This document shows, piece by piece, positions 12,439-47,200 of a DNA stretch of 64,000 nt. The stretch is from Gonatopus flavifemur (lineage: Eukaryota > Arthropoda > Insecta > Hymenoptera > Dryinidae). The notes under the pieces are model-generated. The model was not told the origin of the DNA and did no database searches. It saw nothing but the letters and a program-made list of their open reading frames with translations. The stretch spans positions 49,778,001 to 49,842,000 of the forward strand of contig JAFFJZ010000001.1 in the NCBI GenBank assembly GCA_018340375.1, in the 5' to 3' direction. The position numbers were made by a program, and so were the translations under genes. Every line of letters begins with the position of its first letter. Positions within the stretch are counted from its first letter, which is position 1.

Positions 12439-14893
12439 GAGAGTTTTCTGAACGTTCAGAAAACGTCCAAAAGACACGTCTTGCTGTTAAGGGCCATAGA
12501 ACATTAGAAAGCGGACAACATTTTGCTACGTAGTTTCCAAATATGTAACTAAGCAATGATTACAAAATGTTGAATATATAGCAATAAAGTGCACTGCTAG
12601 AATTTGGCTCTAAATATAAATCCAAAGCCTAAAACGTAAAAGAATAAGTAAAAATTATTGATATTTGTAGGTTAATATCCTCATAATTGTTTGCATAATT
12701 CTTAGGAATCATTTGCAGTTCCAATTCCATATTCAAAGCTCAATTTTAGCAATGTACTTCATCACTGTGGGTTTGTATTTATTCCTTAGTTAATCAGAAA
12801 GTATGTAGCAAAATTTCGCCTATTTCTTGAAGGACTCCATGGTCCTTAATATACATCAGCTGATTGGAACTTCCTTGTACACGAGATGTTTGATTCCATT
12901 CGTGAATGCTATAAAAATACAAGCAGTGTATTAGAATTAGGACAGCGCTCATCTGAACTATACAGATACGAGTGTAGCTAAAGGTTTTCAAAGTCATTAG
13001 CAGTAAAAATTAACTACATGACCTATACATTTCAAATTCTTTGGAATAAAACTCCTGGGAATCATTCCCCAGCAAAAATGATTCTAACTTCTGTATCGTG
13101 AATGTCAAGGCCCTTTTCAGCACTAGCTTCACTGCGAGCGTCACGAAAGGTGCCAGAAAATCACTATAATCATTTTTACTAGGATTTTGAGATAATTCAT
13201 TTTAAATTCGAATATATTTTCTAGCATCTCATTGGCCAAGTCCCTAGGAAAGTTGTATAAAATAAAAATTTCGTATCGATTTTATTTATTCGTTCCAAAA
13301 ATGCATACATATATGTATATATTTAACTATAATATTTATAAACAACCTTCAAGCTGTAATCGAGGTCGTATTTTAAGGCTTGTTCTCATTGTAGAACATA
13401 AATTTCCTGTTTTCCATTCCAATCGATCTTCGAATCATAAGCACATCATCGTGGCTATGATTGAAAACTTGTCGTTTACTGAGCGGCACTTTTCAAAAAC
13501 TTTGTACCGTATTTTCAATTTATCGATAAAAGTATAGCGTGGAAATATGAGATCACGTGATTCACGTTTTTTCATCGACCAATTTTGACGTGTATGACTC
13601 AGCGTACAACGTAACTATACGGATCCGCTTTACGCTGTACTACATTAGAGAGTACCATACGTGTAGGTTTATTAGCGCGTAGTCTCTCGGTGTAGCAACA
13701 GTATATGACGTGCATGCACAAATACATGAAAGTTGGAAAAACACCAACGTGTATTTCTCCAAGTGTTCATACATAAAATTGAACGCACAACAACTCCACT
13801 ATCGTATCCTTATTCCTTTCAAACATCTTTCCGACTGACTCAATGAATGACTCATCGAACCGGAAAAAAGTCACATTTGTTTCCTACTATTTTTCAAACT
13901 TACAATCCGTACGGATACGATTGTCGATCAAAATATTTAGGATAAAGCACCGCTCTTTCTTCTCCCTCCTCCTCCTTCTGGTGTCACGAGCACAACTGAC
14001 ATTCTAAATTGATTTTCTTAGAACTGTGTCGTTACCGTCATCTATGACGAGAAGGATGAGATAAAATTCCTGCAATTTTCTTTATCATAACGCGTATGAG
14101 GAGATGATTGATGCCATTTGAGAATATCGTTCTCACATTTGGTGTTATGACGTGCAAAACTCGCTACATATAACTCTGTTCCTCTTTCATCATCATCTGT
14201 ATTCCATTTAGAGTTTTGTTTTTCAAATTAATGAGATTTTCCTTGTCTTCGGTTAACAACGTGCTGCGAAACAATTGGTCAATTAAGTCTATTGAATACT
14301 GCAATAATTTGCTTTGGAAAACTTCACATTGCGTTCGTACTGTAATTAATCCACGTAGTGAAACTTGCGCGATTTCTGGTTAATTTTCCGTATGTTTGTA
14401 CATAGGATTACAAAACCTCATTATGATTTGTGTATTGATTTATTAAAGATTGTATTAAATTTATAAACAGCTCCGACTGAAACTTTCTAAAGAAACATTG
14501 TTAACAGGAAGATTTAAAGAAAAAGTCTGAATTAGTAAGAGGCTTGCAAAACGCGTTTTCTTTTTAGATACCAGAAGAACAATTGAATGGAACAAACTTT
14601 TCGGGATATTATCTCTAATGTAAAATGATCAGATATACGAGAGTCAACTATGTCCACATTTGTGGAATACCTTGCAAATGAATTTTCCCATCGGTGTACA
14701 AGATAAGGCTCGTAGTTCTTATTCAAAACAGAGAAACCAAGAAAAATCCTAATTTTCGTACACTATCCTTTCATGTGAATGAACAAAAACCTGAAGAAAT
14801 CATGAATTTCGAAACTCACTTGAGATTTGGAAAAAAAAGTTACTTGAACGTTTGTAATTAACATAAAAGAGGATACAAAACTGACAATAACAG
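12439..14893. other. Non-coding stretch; contains a possible regulatory cluster
   Basis: No gene is supported. The part from about 13550 to 14000 is richer in CpG and stable words than its surroundings and carries the AP-1 sites listed separately. The rest shows nothing. Confidence 0.4.
13595..13854. promoter_or_regulatory. Three TGACTCA (AP-1) sites in 260 bases
   Basis: Exact TGACTCA occurs at 13595-13601, 13836-13842 and 13848-13854, the last two 12 bases apart. AP-1 (Jun/Fos) binds this sequence downstream of JNK signalling. The stretch lies about 7 kb upstream of the first Hipk coding exon and could be a promoter or enhancer for it. Only motif matches support this. Confidence 0.35.
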
Positions 14894-15774
14894 CTCTCTG
14901 AAGCTCTTAGAGTGGAAAATTCACTCTTGAAGAGGGAAAATACTGCAAGTCCAGGACTGCCGTCCAAAACAAGGAGACAGGGAGTCGCATTTTCGACGAG
15001 AATGAGTTTTTCATATCATTTTAATCGTGGAAAAATTCTGCATTCTATTGTGTGTTTCATTTTGGAAAGGACTCATTACTTTTTTAATAACAGCGTTTCG
15101 AAGTACGCAGGAATCAATCAAATTCAAACGTTTATAAGAAAAAAACCGTAACTAACACAAGAATGGGAAGTCTACACGGAGAGAAATTTGTAGTTAAATT
15201 TACTATGTTATTATTGTTCTCGAGGAACAGACTGAATTCTGTCGGATTTTACTATGAAGGGCATATTTTCACTATGGTACAACAATAGAATGCTCATCAT
15301 ATTTACTATGTTTTATGGTGGAACCCGTCATAGTTCAGTCTGTTCCTCGGGAACAATAATAACATAGTAAATTTAACTACAAATTTCTCTCCGTGTATAG
15401 ACTTTAATGGCAAACCATACATATAATATACCCTAGAAATGGTTTGCCATTGAAAAATGATTTGTTCTATTGATTTTGAAAAAAAAAAACAGATCTTCTT
15501 GATTTTCTCGAATTGAAGTCAAATGCACTTACGGTCTTCTTGCTTTGGACGGCAGAGGAAGAGTGAGATTTCGCTCCTGAAGAGTGACTTTTCACTCCAT
15601 AAGAGTGAATTCTCATTTCAACAGAGTGAAGGTTCAACTCGATTTAAAGAGTGAAATTTCACCTTTTTATGAGAGTGAAAAGTCACTCTATAATAGTGAA
15701 ATCTCACTCTTGTTGGACTTGCAGTATTTTCACTCTTATAGGGAGTGGATTTTTACTTCAAGAAATTCAGAGAG
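14894..15774. mobile_element. GAGTG-rich family A element with a nested MITE
   Basis: The ends CTCTCTGAAGCTCTTAGAGTG and its inverted partner ending AAATTCAGAGAG both continue inward to AATACTGCAAGTCC/GGACTTGCAGTATT, giving arms of about 60 bases. The inner right arm carries a dozen GAGTGAAA/TTCACTC units. The centre holds the CACGGAG MITE at 15175-15395. It has no protein-coding capacity. Confidence 0.8.
15175..15395. mobile_element. MITE, CACGGAGAG family, nested, TA flanked, long palindrome
   Basis: CACGGAGAGAAATTTGTAG... pairs with CTACAAATTTCTCTCCGTG, and the arms extend perfectly or nearly so for about 60 bases through the AGACTGAA/TTCAGTCT region. TA lies on both sides (15173-15174 and 15396-15397). 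The low arm divergence points to recent activity. Confidence 0.9.
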
Positions 15775-15827
15775 AGGAGACTTTGGTTCGTTTCAATCAG
15801 ACTTATAGTTCTTTTTGCAATCTTGTA

Positions 15828-16081
15828 CACTGTAAAAAATGATTGTTGAATTTTCCCCCGAAAAATGGTTGGCAGCAAAGTTCCTCCACAGATGGGAAAT
15901 TTTTTACCATAATTTGGTGAACTTTTCCTTCATCTGTGGAGAATTCAGCACCCAAAAAACAAAAGAATTCCTCAAAGCGGTGGAAAAATCTCTCATTTTT
16001 GATGGAAAAACAATTCCCCCACGATAAAGGGACGAAATCCACCAACAGTGTGAAGGAAAACTTCCCACATTTTTTACAGTG
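15828..16081. mobile_element. MITE, CACTGTAAAAAATG ends, TA flanked
   Basis: The perfect 14-base ends CACTGTAAAAAATG and CATTTTTTACAGTG are flanked by TA at 15826-15827 and 16082-16083, typical of Tc1/mariner-type non-autonomous elements. The inner sequence holds GGAAATTTT/AAAATTCCC-like subrepeats. The small reading frames within it are by-products. Confidence 0.88.
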
Positions 16082-16083
16082 TA

Positions 16084-19000
16084 CACCAGTTCATAAAAAT
16101 TGTAAAAATAAAAACTGGAGAAAAAGATTTTTTGTGAATTTTAAATATGCGTGAAAATATTTCAAAAAGCTCGCTCGATTCGATCGTTTTGTTTTTCATT
16201 GAAAAAATTCTTTTTCAAGTCTCTCAATTTTTGTAAGGAATGACTTTGAGGATGTTTCATGCCACGCATACGTGTGAATGAAAAGGTACCAAACGAACCA
16301 CCAGCTTTGTCGCTCACGCTCGGTTGTACCAGTTTCCAAAGATACACGTTGCTACTCATCGGGTGTTCAAGAGTTACGCGCTTTTAACGCAAACGCGTAA
16401 CTGTAATTCATGATACCGTATGGACTGTATATAAATACGTATATAGTAAACTATTTCTGACAAGCGGTACCATGTAATTAGAGCACATCATGTACATGAT
16501 CAAATATCATATGCTGCAAAAAACAAACGAATCATTGTAAACATACATAAATCTTGTCATAAATATTTCTAAATGATCAAACAAGCGTAAGTGATGCTTG
16601 TTTGCCTGAGGTAGAGGTAAAAATTTACTCAAGCTTGTACAATGAATTGATAATACCGACACTTCGAAGGTAAAAATCAGTGATCGAAGAATACTTCTTT
16701 AACAATTAATGAATAATATATTGTATGATTATTTTTTCCGTCTAAAAAATGTGAGTGTAATGAATATTTTTAATATGATACTTCCCACTGGGGAAATTCA
16801 GAGGTGAATTGTATACACTATTTAACAGAGGAACGGACTAACCTTACAACGGAATTTACTATGACACGACAATGGAAGCCTGATCAGATTTATAATATTT
16901 CAAAGGAAATTCCACTGGGAAGTCAGTATATTCGTCCATTGTTATAATCTCACAGTACACTTTGAATTTTTCTCGCTGTATACATTCAACATCGAAAAAG
17001 GAACGCTGGAGTGCTAATCACAGGAGCTACTTCTCAAATTTGTTCCTTTCAAAAGAATAATAATTCTCAAACGTTGTCGTGAGAAATTCAAAGATGTTAC
17101 CTTCACGAGGAAGAAACTTTCAATTCAAAGCTTCAACGCAAATCAATAATAATTTCCATGTATAACCAATAAATTATTCATCTTGAATTGCGCTTTAGAT
17201 ATAAACTGAATTTTATCGACGATATTTCTCCATTACACCTCATAAAGCGTCGTGCAAAATCAACAGAATACGCGAATGAAATCTTCTCTTATCCTCTGTA
17301 CTTTTTTTTTTATAATAAAAGCCTGACTTCGATATACGATGTTTCAATCTATATCGAAAGTATTCGCCGCGATGAATATACCTTTGATGAATCTTTTTGA
17401 TGTTATGAGGCTTTTCGGTTCCGATGGTGTTCTTCAAGAGTTTTCGAAGGTTGGAGTAGTTTTTATTTTCCAAGAATGATGAAATATCAACTCAAAGACA
17501 GGATAATTAATCCTTTGGTTGTAATATTCATGTATATGTATTATGAAAATGAAATTCGTCTGTCAAGCAATTTGCTTCAAAGTTAAAGAAAAAGGAAAAA
17601 AAGGACATTCGTTTCATAAGGTTTTAATGTGAAATTTAATTAAAAAATGAAAATCGTGAAGTCAGGTCACGTTTCTAGACTACTTTACGAAAATTCAACA
17701 ACTTCGTGTTTGAAAATTATCTTCGAATCAGTATAGAAGAACGTAGATCTGAATAATTTGAATTCATACGATATTTATTCGTGTTTTAGTTACAAAAAAG
17801 TGAATAAATTCGAGGTATGGATTGTTTAAAATGAAGTACAATCCAGGATTATGACTGGGAAATCCAAAAATAGAATTTGAATTTCATGGTAATAATTGAT
17901 ATCGATCTTATACTTGCGAGAGAAGTTTTTTTTGTAGATTTTTTTTTATCGTGGTTTGCAAAGCTGCTCAAGAAATCTCAGACACTAAAGAAAAGAAGTC
18001 AAATGTGTTTTAATTCAATATATATATATATATATAATAAATGCATTATTTCTTTCCTTAAAAACAAAAAACAGCAGAGAGGAAGTATCAAATCTTGCAA
18101 AAGTCTGTCATGAAATTCATAATTTCCAAATTCAATCATAGAGGAACAAACTCCACCAAGGTGATGATTGTAAAAAGATTTGTCATAAAGCATTAATCAC
18201 TCAAAGAACTATACAAGGATACCGAGTCTTTTTTAGTTTATGCGATGCACATTCATAGAATAACAATGATCCTTGACCGAATGAATCGTTGAGGCCAATC
18301 TACGTTAGACAGGTAGAGACGGACAGAGAAGATCATCGCAACGCTATATACGTGCACACCTACACACACACATATATATATATACAATCCTTCAACAACG
18401 ATGAGTGAAATTTGATGAATTTGTTATATTTTAATGGCTGTAACGTACGATTGTTCAACACAATAGACAGATGAAAGAACTCGAAGAATAATATAGAGTG
18501 AAAGTTTAATCGATAAAACACTTACGGTCAACAACGATAGTGATAAAGATCATGATAATTATTAAAACACAAAAACAACATTTACCCGTACAACCACCGC
18601 TCAAAAGCGGTTTTATTGATTTTCTCTAAACTTTTACGTTCCTTGAATAAATTGACACAATGGAGGCAAGGCTTTAAAAATCCATTTTACCTGGAATATC
18701 GCGCTCTACTACGCGATACGCACGTTTATAATATTCTGGGTATTCTGAACGATTTGCGTCATCCTAACATTTGGTTTGATAAAATGTAAACACAACGAAC
18801 GATCGATCGAGTGACCTTCTTGAATCATGAGAATCACTGATGATTTCATTTTATTTTCCCATTTGTTATATTTCTCGATGCGTCTTTGATTGATCAATAA
18901 AAATCAATCAACTCCGAGAGATTAAAAATTTAAAATATTTTCATTATTTCTTCTTTTTTCTCCACGCAAAATCAATCTCTCATCGTTCGATTATTAATTA

Positions 19001-20721
19001 CAACGAAATTCTACATGTTTCCCCCTATACACAGTTGAGAATTTATTTCTAAAATTTGTCTACCTGTCATTAAAAATAGAATACTTTGATGTCGTAATTA
19101 TTCAACTCGTTTGCTTGACTCACAAACTTTTGAATAAACAAGAAAAAAGTTGAAATCTAATTCATGTCGGGCCTTTTACAAATTCCATTTGAAATTCTTC
19201 GATCGTTCGCGTTGACCTGATTTATCCTTGGATATCCCTTACTTCGCCATCAAGGTTCAATTTTATATCTACTCGATGATATGAATTTGACATAATCATC
19301 TTATTTGAATTTTCATTCGTTCCCTGTTGGTTAGAAAGTTCGAAATTTGAGTGGAAACAACCTATTTTCCTCTCTCTTACTTCTGAATGAAAAATCGATG
19401 AAAAGTAATTTGCTTAGATGTATACATTTGATAAAGCGGATGAGGGAGGGGTAATAAGAATGGAGTCGAATTAAGGCATATGCTGCATGTAATGAGGAAA
19501 AGTGGAATGTAATTTTATGCTGTTAAATCATTCATTTCTATTGAACAAGTGACTCCGATATAATGAAGGAATGGAAAAGTTTTTTAGTAAAAGATTTTTT
19601 TATCAGCACTTTCTTCGAGCCGAAGGTGAATTTTTGCTGATATCAAACGAGTTTGCTGTAAATACGCGGATGTATATGTATATAATTGAGTTCACACAGC
19701 ATTTTGTGCCTGAAGAAATAACATGTATATTTGAGATTGAGAGAAGCTTTTTGAATCAATTATTCACTCTTGGATTAAAAGGTATTTGATTTTTCAACAA
19801 GATATTTGAATTCGAAACAGTGTTTCATTATATTCAAATAGACAAATCATTTCAAGAATGAAGCAAACCCAGAATTCCCATCTCGAAGCTTGAGAAAATT
19901 CGTTGTTTCAGTTATATGTCCAAGAAAATCTCATCTAAATCCAAGAGAAGATCTTCCATTTAAAGGCGATGAGTTATATTCTTTCTCGCGTCGAGATAAT
20001 TTTTACTTATATTACTTTGAAAGCGAAAAGATTTACCTTTTGCACAGAATAAAAAGCTTTAATTTTCAATAAGGAAACAAAACAGTCAGCTTGCTTTTCG
20101 CGTGGGAGTATAAACATGGAAATTTCATTTCAAGAATGAATTCAAAAGAATACATTTGTATCCCCATTCCTTCTTCTAAAACGTTGGCAAGAATTTTTAT
20201 GTATATACAGAGAAATTACGAATAAAAATGTGAAACAGAGGTTTCTGTTCAGTATATTTCTATTTGAACCATGTAAAAACATCAATACCTTGAAAGTGCT
20301 CGTGCAGTAACTGCGTATCAGAGTTGATCTATTCCATGAAAGGCGTATACAAATTACATGGAAGCATTTTATTTTCATCTGACTTCACTATCCATCAACT
20401 TCATATCCAAAGCTTTCCAACGATAGTTTTTTCTTTCACAATGGTTGACCTGCAATAGTGGTAGACGAAAGAGCGGGAATGAGAAATATGGGCAACCGTT
20501 AGAACAATGCCTAGCATGCACTACCTACCACAAGGGTTGCATACAAATTACATGAGGATTTTATAACCGGAAGGAGGGAAGACCGTTCATAAGACCGTCA
20601 ATAAGGGCTTGTGTAATAATTTGTACATCGCCGCTTTCTGCCTATGCATTTGTATATAAAATAAAAAGAATGTTATTGTAAGATGTAATTAATGATTCGA
20701 ATTGTGATTTTATGATTTCAG
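16084..20721. other. Non-coding stretch upstream of Hipk exon 1
   Basis: It contains simple TA repeats near 18019 and 18370 but no supported gene, RNA or complete TIR element. The last bases form the polypyrimidine/AG acceptor of Hipk coding exon 1, so at least its right part is intron. Confidence 0.5.
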
Positions 20722-20724
20722 GGA

Positions 20725-41215
<20,491 letters not shown>

Positions 41216-44200
41216 ATTCTTCTTGATGGGTCCATCAATGAAAGTGAAGACACGAACGTTTGTCTTAACACGAAGAAAATAAACAGGGGCTAGAAAGTAA
41301 GTTCAACTGTATGCGAACAATACACACGCACACACATATATATAATATACACAGGGTTCTTATCTCTGGAAAAGAATGATTAAATAAATTGAGCGAAACG
41401 AGGAAGAAAATGATCGCTTCCTGCTTTTCTTTTCAACTACGAAGGGGGACAATCCTTTTTTCATCAACAAAAATAATTTTATCAAAGAACAAATAACCAA
41501 ACTGCATGACACCGAGAAATGAAATCTTGATCGACGAAGAGGGATACGCTTGTAAAAATCTAGAACTGAATATCAATCAAGGTTCAAACCTTTGAGGAAT
41601 TGTTAATCCGTCCTTAATCTATGATCGCCTCCTTCGAACTGCCTTCATCAAATTCTTCTTCAGAACATTTAACAAAAAAAAAAAAAAAACAAACGAAATG
41701 ACATGGTCAATTCAAGATAACTATTAACTTTCATTTCTATCGAATTTGTAATACTGTATTTATATGTATATTTTTATTGTTCGTTTTTTCTTCTTCTTCT
41801 TCTTCTTCGTTTGGCTCATGAAAATGGAAGAGAAATTCAATGATGAAATTCGCTTATTTGACACTTCCAATATGAAAAATAAATTATGTATATAAATTAT
41901 ACATATACTAAAATATATTCTCAAAGAATATACATTTTCAAATTTATTCACACAAGCTTACGTTGATAATCTCATGAATCCGAATAAATTGATGTGTGCA
42001 TAAAACATAACATATATTGGCATGTACGGAAGAACGTTCCTCCTAGGAAGGTTGCTAAACGAGACACACGAAAATGATCGTGAAGGAGATTTTAACGAGC
42101 GAGGAGAAGTTGTTTTATCGATGGGTCTCTAATTTGTGTCTTTCTCTTATACTGTATTTATCTACAACGCTGCTCGCAATTCTATGTGAAAACTCTCAAT
42201 GCTAAAGGACAAATTACTTGTGTGTTGATTATAAAGATATATGAAACACAATGTCTTAGATGTTAAAGGAATATACTTTGAAACTGAAACTTTGGTGAAA
42301 CATTTGATGTAAATTTATTGAAAAGTGATGGAGAATAATGAGAGAATATCTCTTTTCGATCTTCCTTTCGATATACATAGAATCACGATATTGTATTTTC
42401 CATCATTTTTATAAATTCACAGCAAAATAATTTGTATTCGCTGATGCCTTAACGTGGTCTTCGTTTCATTATACTTTCCCTTAACAAACATTATTTTTAT
42501 TTATTTATTAGAAACATTAGAATTTTCGCTCTATTGTTACGTTGGAACACAATGACTATTTGTTGTAAATTATTTTAAGTCGCATGAATTTGCATTTGTC
42601 GATACCCCATGAACGTATCGAGTGTACATTTGGTTTTTAATCTTCAACAAAACTATCTTAACCAGTTAATGATTCCAATCATATACATATATATATATAT
42701 ACATATTATATTATTATATTAAAATGCTCGTGACGGAAATAGAAATTATTCTTCTTTAAAGAAATTTTCGGTTGAACTAACGTATCTTAGTTGTCGAATT
42801 TAAACGCTTTGTCGTGTTAATTTTATTAATTGAGGATGTACAGCATAACCGCAAAAGAAACAGCAACAATGATATTATTGCTGAATTGTACTTCGTATCC
42901 TAAAAAGTAATTTAATACAAAATATTTAGTATATACACACGTACATACACACGAAACAATGTAATTGAACTAAACACAAAAACACTTGAACGAAGAAAGT
43001 CAAAGGCGGTAAAAATCATGAATGTGAAAGAACCTCTATAAAATCTATATAATACCACGTTTTTCTAGTGACTTATAGTGATGTATATCAATGTCTCATT
43101 ACTACTAAACGAAAGAAAACAAAAACACACGAGTTATATTCAATTTTATCTGTAGTGTTTGGTAAGCTCTGTGAAAATTCAAGTCTGAAATCTTGATGTT
43201 TATTTGATTTCAGTTGTGAACTTTAATGAATTTTCAATCAAACGTACAATCTATGATCTACTTAATAAGAGTTTCTAATACTATGAGATTTGCGATAAAA
43301 TATTTTACTTGTATTGGCTTTTCGTAAGAATGACACAAATCAAACTGCGAATTATGAAACTGAAAATCACATTGGGAACAGATCCTGATATAAATATATT
43401 ATAAATGTAAATACCTTTAAGGTCAAGCAGAAAAATCAGTTGAATTGTTTATTGAAACGAAATCTAAACAAATATGTTGTTCTTTCAACATTCAAGTCCT
43501 AAGGTCCACCACGATGATTTTTAATGCAATATATTATTTGAAGAATTAGAAGCATTGGACACTTTTTTCTAATGAACGATTCTAACTTGAGTTCTATATT
43601 TCATAAGGTTTTCCCTTAAATTTATTACAAAATAATATACATTCATTACAGAATCCAGTAGATTTTTTCTCTGTAATGTAGATTGATTATTCATCAAAAA
43701 GACTAATTTTATTGAATCCCAAAACATTAAAGAATAGAGTGAGAACATAAACCTCAGAGAATATTTGAAAAACGCACTTGAACGCGGAGGTTTGCAACAT
43801 AAGTTGAAATGATCTGTAATCGTTTTTTTAAATTCAAATAACCAGAAGATTTTTATTAATTGCATATCGTCGAATGAATTTTCATCCCTTTTTATAATCG
43901 ATTATTGTTTTGAGAAAATATCGAACGCTATGCAACACTGCTTTCATAAACTCGTACAAAGAATTGTATTGTTATGAAAAGGATTTGAATGGCAGTCCCT
44001 TTGTTCTGTGGATAGCTAATTGTTAGTAACAAGTACTCTCCATATTCACTTTGACTTTCTCTTAAGTGTTCCAAAATGTTGGTGTTATGAATAAATATTG
44101 TTTTCGTGCTGTAGAGTTGAGTGCTGATCGCACTTGCCAGAATATCTTTGTACAAAGTCCGGATTTTTTGAATTTTAATTTTCATATATTTATCGATTAA

Positions 44201-47200
44201 TCATGATTTTTAACCAAAACATTTTTAGAAAATATTCGATAATGTTTGTAGTACTTACAAATACGAAACAAAATGATAAGACATCTTAAATTCATTCGTT
44301 CATTGAATCATTTTCAATCTTCAAGTATCATTTGCTTTTGTTCATCACACAATCGCTAAGTAAAAATTATAGAAAATATATTATAAATATGATTTTAAAT
44401 CCATAATGATATTTTTGAATATTTTTTTGTTGTTTCTTAAATAATCGTTTCCTAACGTTACAGTAAGTACTTTTCGTATAAGATTGAGTTACAAAGTTCC
44501 TTGACTTTGTCATTACTCGAAACGTTGTACATAAGTTATTTGCAAAACAAAATATGTTCTCTATCGTGTTCTTCCTCACCGCACTTTCTACAAAGATATA
44601 TGAAAAAGATTATGTACCTTGAGAAACTTTATTCCTTGACAACACACTTCATACAATTCACGTATTCAAGTGTTGGAACGATGATCAATTGTAAATATTT
44701 AAATTCTATTACGAATCCCAACAAGGTTTTTGTACTTTGATTTCACTTTTCTCAATGAAGCTTTGAACAGAAAAATGATCGATGAAAGTGAGACATTTAC
44801 ATGTCTTTAATTATAGATTTGTTTTTGTTTGTTTTTTTTTCTTTTTGCTTTAGGGCATTTTGTGGAGGCTGTCTCTGTGTATATCACATTGTTTTAAGTA
44901 GGAAATAACGTTGAAATATTATCCAACGATCGTTTGAAAGAATGTATAAGTATATTCACAGTTCATATCTGTAAACCTGCAAAATAAGCTGTAACACGTT
45001 CTCTTCTCACTCTCAAAACCTCAAACGTGTTCCCTCGTAAATTTATCGAGACATCAATTGCGTCGTCTGTCTTACATTCACAGTGTACCAATTGTATCAC
45101 ACTGTGGACACAGTAACTGAAGTAATTGGTAATCAATTACAAAAGTAAAATGTAAAACACGTCGAACGAGATTTCTCGGTATTCAACAGCTGATACGTTT
45201 CACGTTTGAAATAATGAGTTCCTTCTTAATGCTTTCTGTAACCTATGTTACATGGCTACAAGGATGACATCGTTGTTACATCCTGTATTGCAAGTTTATA
45301 AGTATGTTCTTTGTGTAACATGGATAAATAGAAGTATATAGATATCGTAGATTTCGACAAATGGGAATTTTGATGATGGTGGTGATGATAATGATGATAC
45401 TTCGATTTACAGCAACAAGAAATTATTCACGTCCAAGAGTATTAGGAACGTTTTATATCGATGACTTTGTGAAAAAAAACATATGATGAGCATAAAATAT
45501 ATAGATTATAGTGATAAAATTTATAGACATGTCATCGGCATGGTAAAAATGGACCCTATAATTAAGTATAAACATAAATAATAAATACAACAATCCGTTG
45601 ATAATACTGCTATAATTATCAAATAATGATAACAAATTCATACCGTGATTTTAGGCTTGTTTTTTGTTTTACAAAACCTTATTTTAACTATCACATTCTC
45701 AAAAATAGTCTTGTAAATTTCTTTTTTTTTCGTAATGTAAGCTCTGAGTTGATCGTTATCGGCGACGCTTTTCACCGAAAATTTTCTTTTAATTTCATAT
45801 TCGTAACAAAAAATACAATTATTTTACCGTACATTTAATTTAAAAACTAATCCGTGCACAGATATTAACGATATTATCATTACAATAAATGATAAAAATA
45901 GACGCCTTAACGTTTCGAATACGCGTTATTATGTATATTACATAGTATGAAAGAAAAAAAAAACAATATTTAACCAACTCGATGTGCCTGTTCAACGACT
46001 ACTCGTATATTTACATACACTTAAATTTAGCGCGAAAGTCAATGAAAGAGAAACAATAAAATGGAACTAAGAATCTTTCTCTTCAACGTATTATTCTAGC
46101 AAAACAAAAAAAACAAAAATGCACTGCAGTAAGGCGTTACAATCGACGTGCATGTTAGGTGTTTACAAATTGTGCAAGTTCAATGTACTATAATTAATCA
46201 ACCTACGCACGTGAGTGCATATATACATATACGCATATGTATGCTTTCACACTCGATGACGATCAAAAATTTTTCAAAATGTACGGTTTAACCGTGATGG
46301 AGGAAAAGCACAACAAAAGTAAACTATTCGTCTCACTTTGTAAATTTGAAAGAAACGAGGAAGACTGGAGATGATAAAAATTCATATCTTCTAAACGGAT
46401 GAATCTGGTATAATCGATGGATATATGTTGAATATGTTTATTGAATTGTGAGTAGTTGCGTACACTGTGTTTCGCTTTAAAATCATTCAACCTTTGAAAG
46501 TTGAAAATTCAAACTATATCGCGCTTGATGAAAATATAGGACACCCCATGGATATTAAATGCAATTTGGAAAAACAAAACACATGATTCAACGCTTCTTC
46601 ACAGCCTTGGAATGAAATATTGAATAAAGACTCATCAATCGAAAAGTATCCAAATTAATAATTATTCTTGTGAATTTGAACTTTCCAGAAAAAATGAGTC
46701 TCAAAATCTGTAACTATATTCAACGAAGAATCTTTTACATCTGTTTCATACAGTCCAATATTTATTCTCATTTGCATCTGAACACAAATCGAACTGATCA
46801 TCTTTGAATCAAAGCAATCGTTTAGAATGTAACGTCTGCAGTTTGATATGAGTTTTCAAATGTTTCAGTCTTTCTTTGAAATATACCAATATATATTCAA
46901 CGGCATTATATTTGAGACAATCCGAAAACGCTTAGTGAAATCACATTCAGTAATCCAAGCTTGATTGACGAAGTTTTGATACAAAAAATAAACCGCGCTT
47001 ATACATCGTCCTCGGTTATTAGGGAAGACTGCGAATAACTTCAATACTTGAATTTTTTTCACAGTTTTGAATCGTTAGTTTTTTTTTGTTTAGAAACAAA
47101 CTTGGCCAAAATACGTTTGATAGGAGTTAGATATAATTTAGTCACGCTTTTAACTAAACAGTTGGCGATACAGTGAAAATAAATAACCATGCATCTGAGT

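Noticed and set aside
15584..16154. Several overlapping 60-80 codon frames on both strands
   Set aside because: All lie inside the family A element or the CACTGTAAAAAATG MITE and result from repetitive GAGTGAAA-type units.
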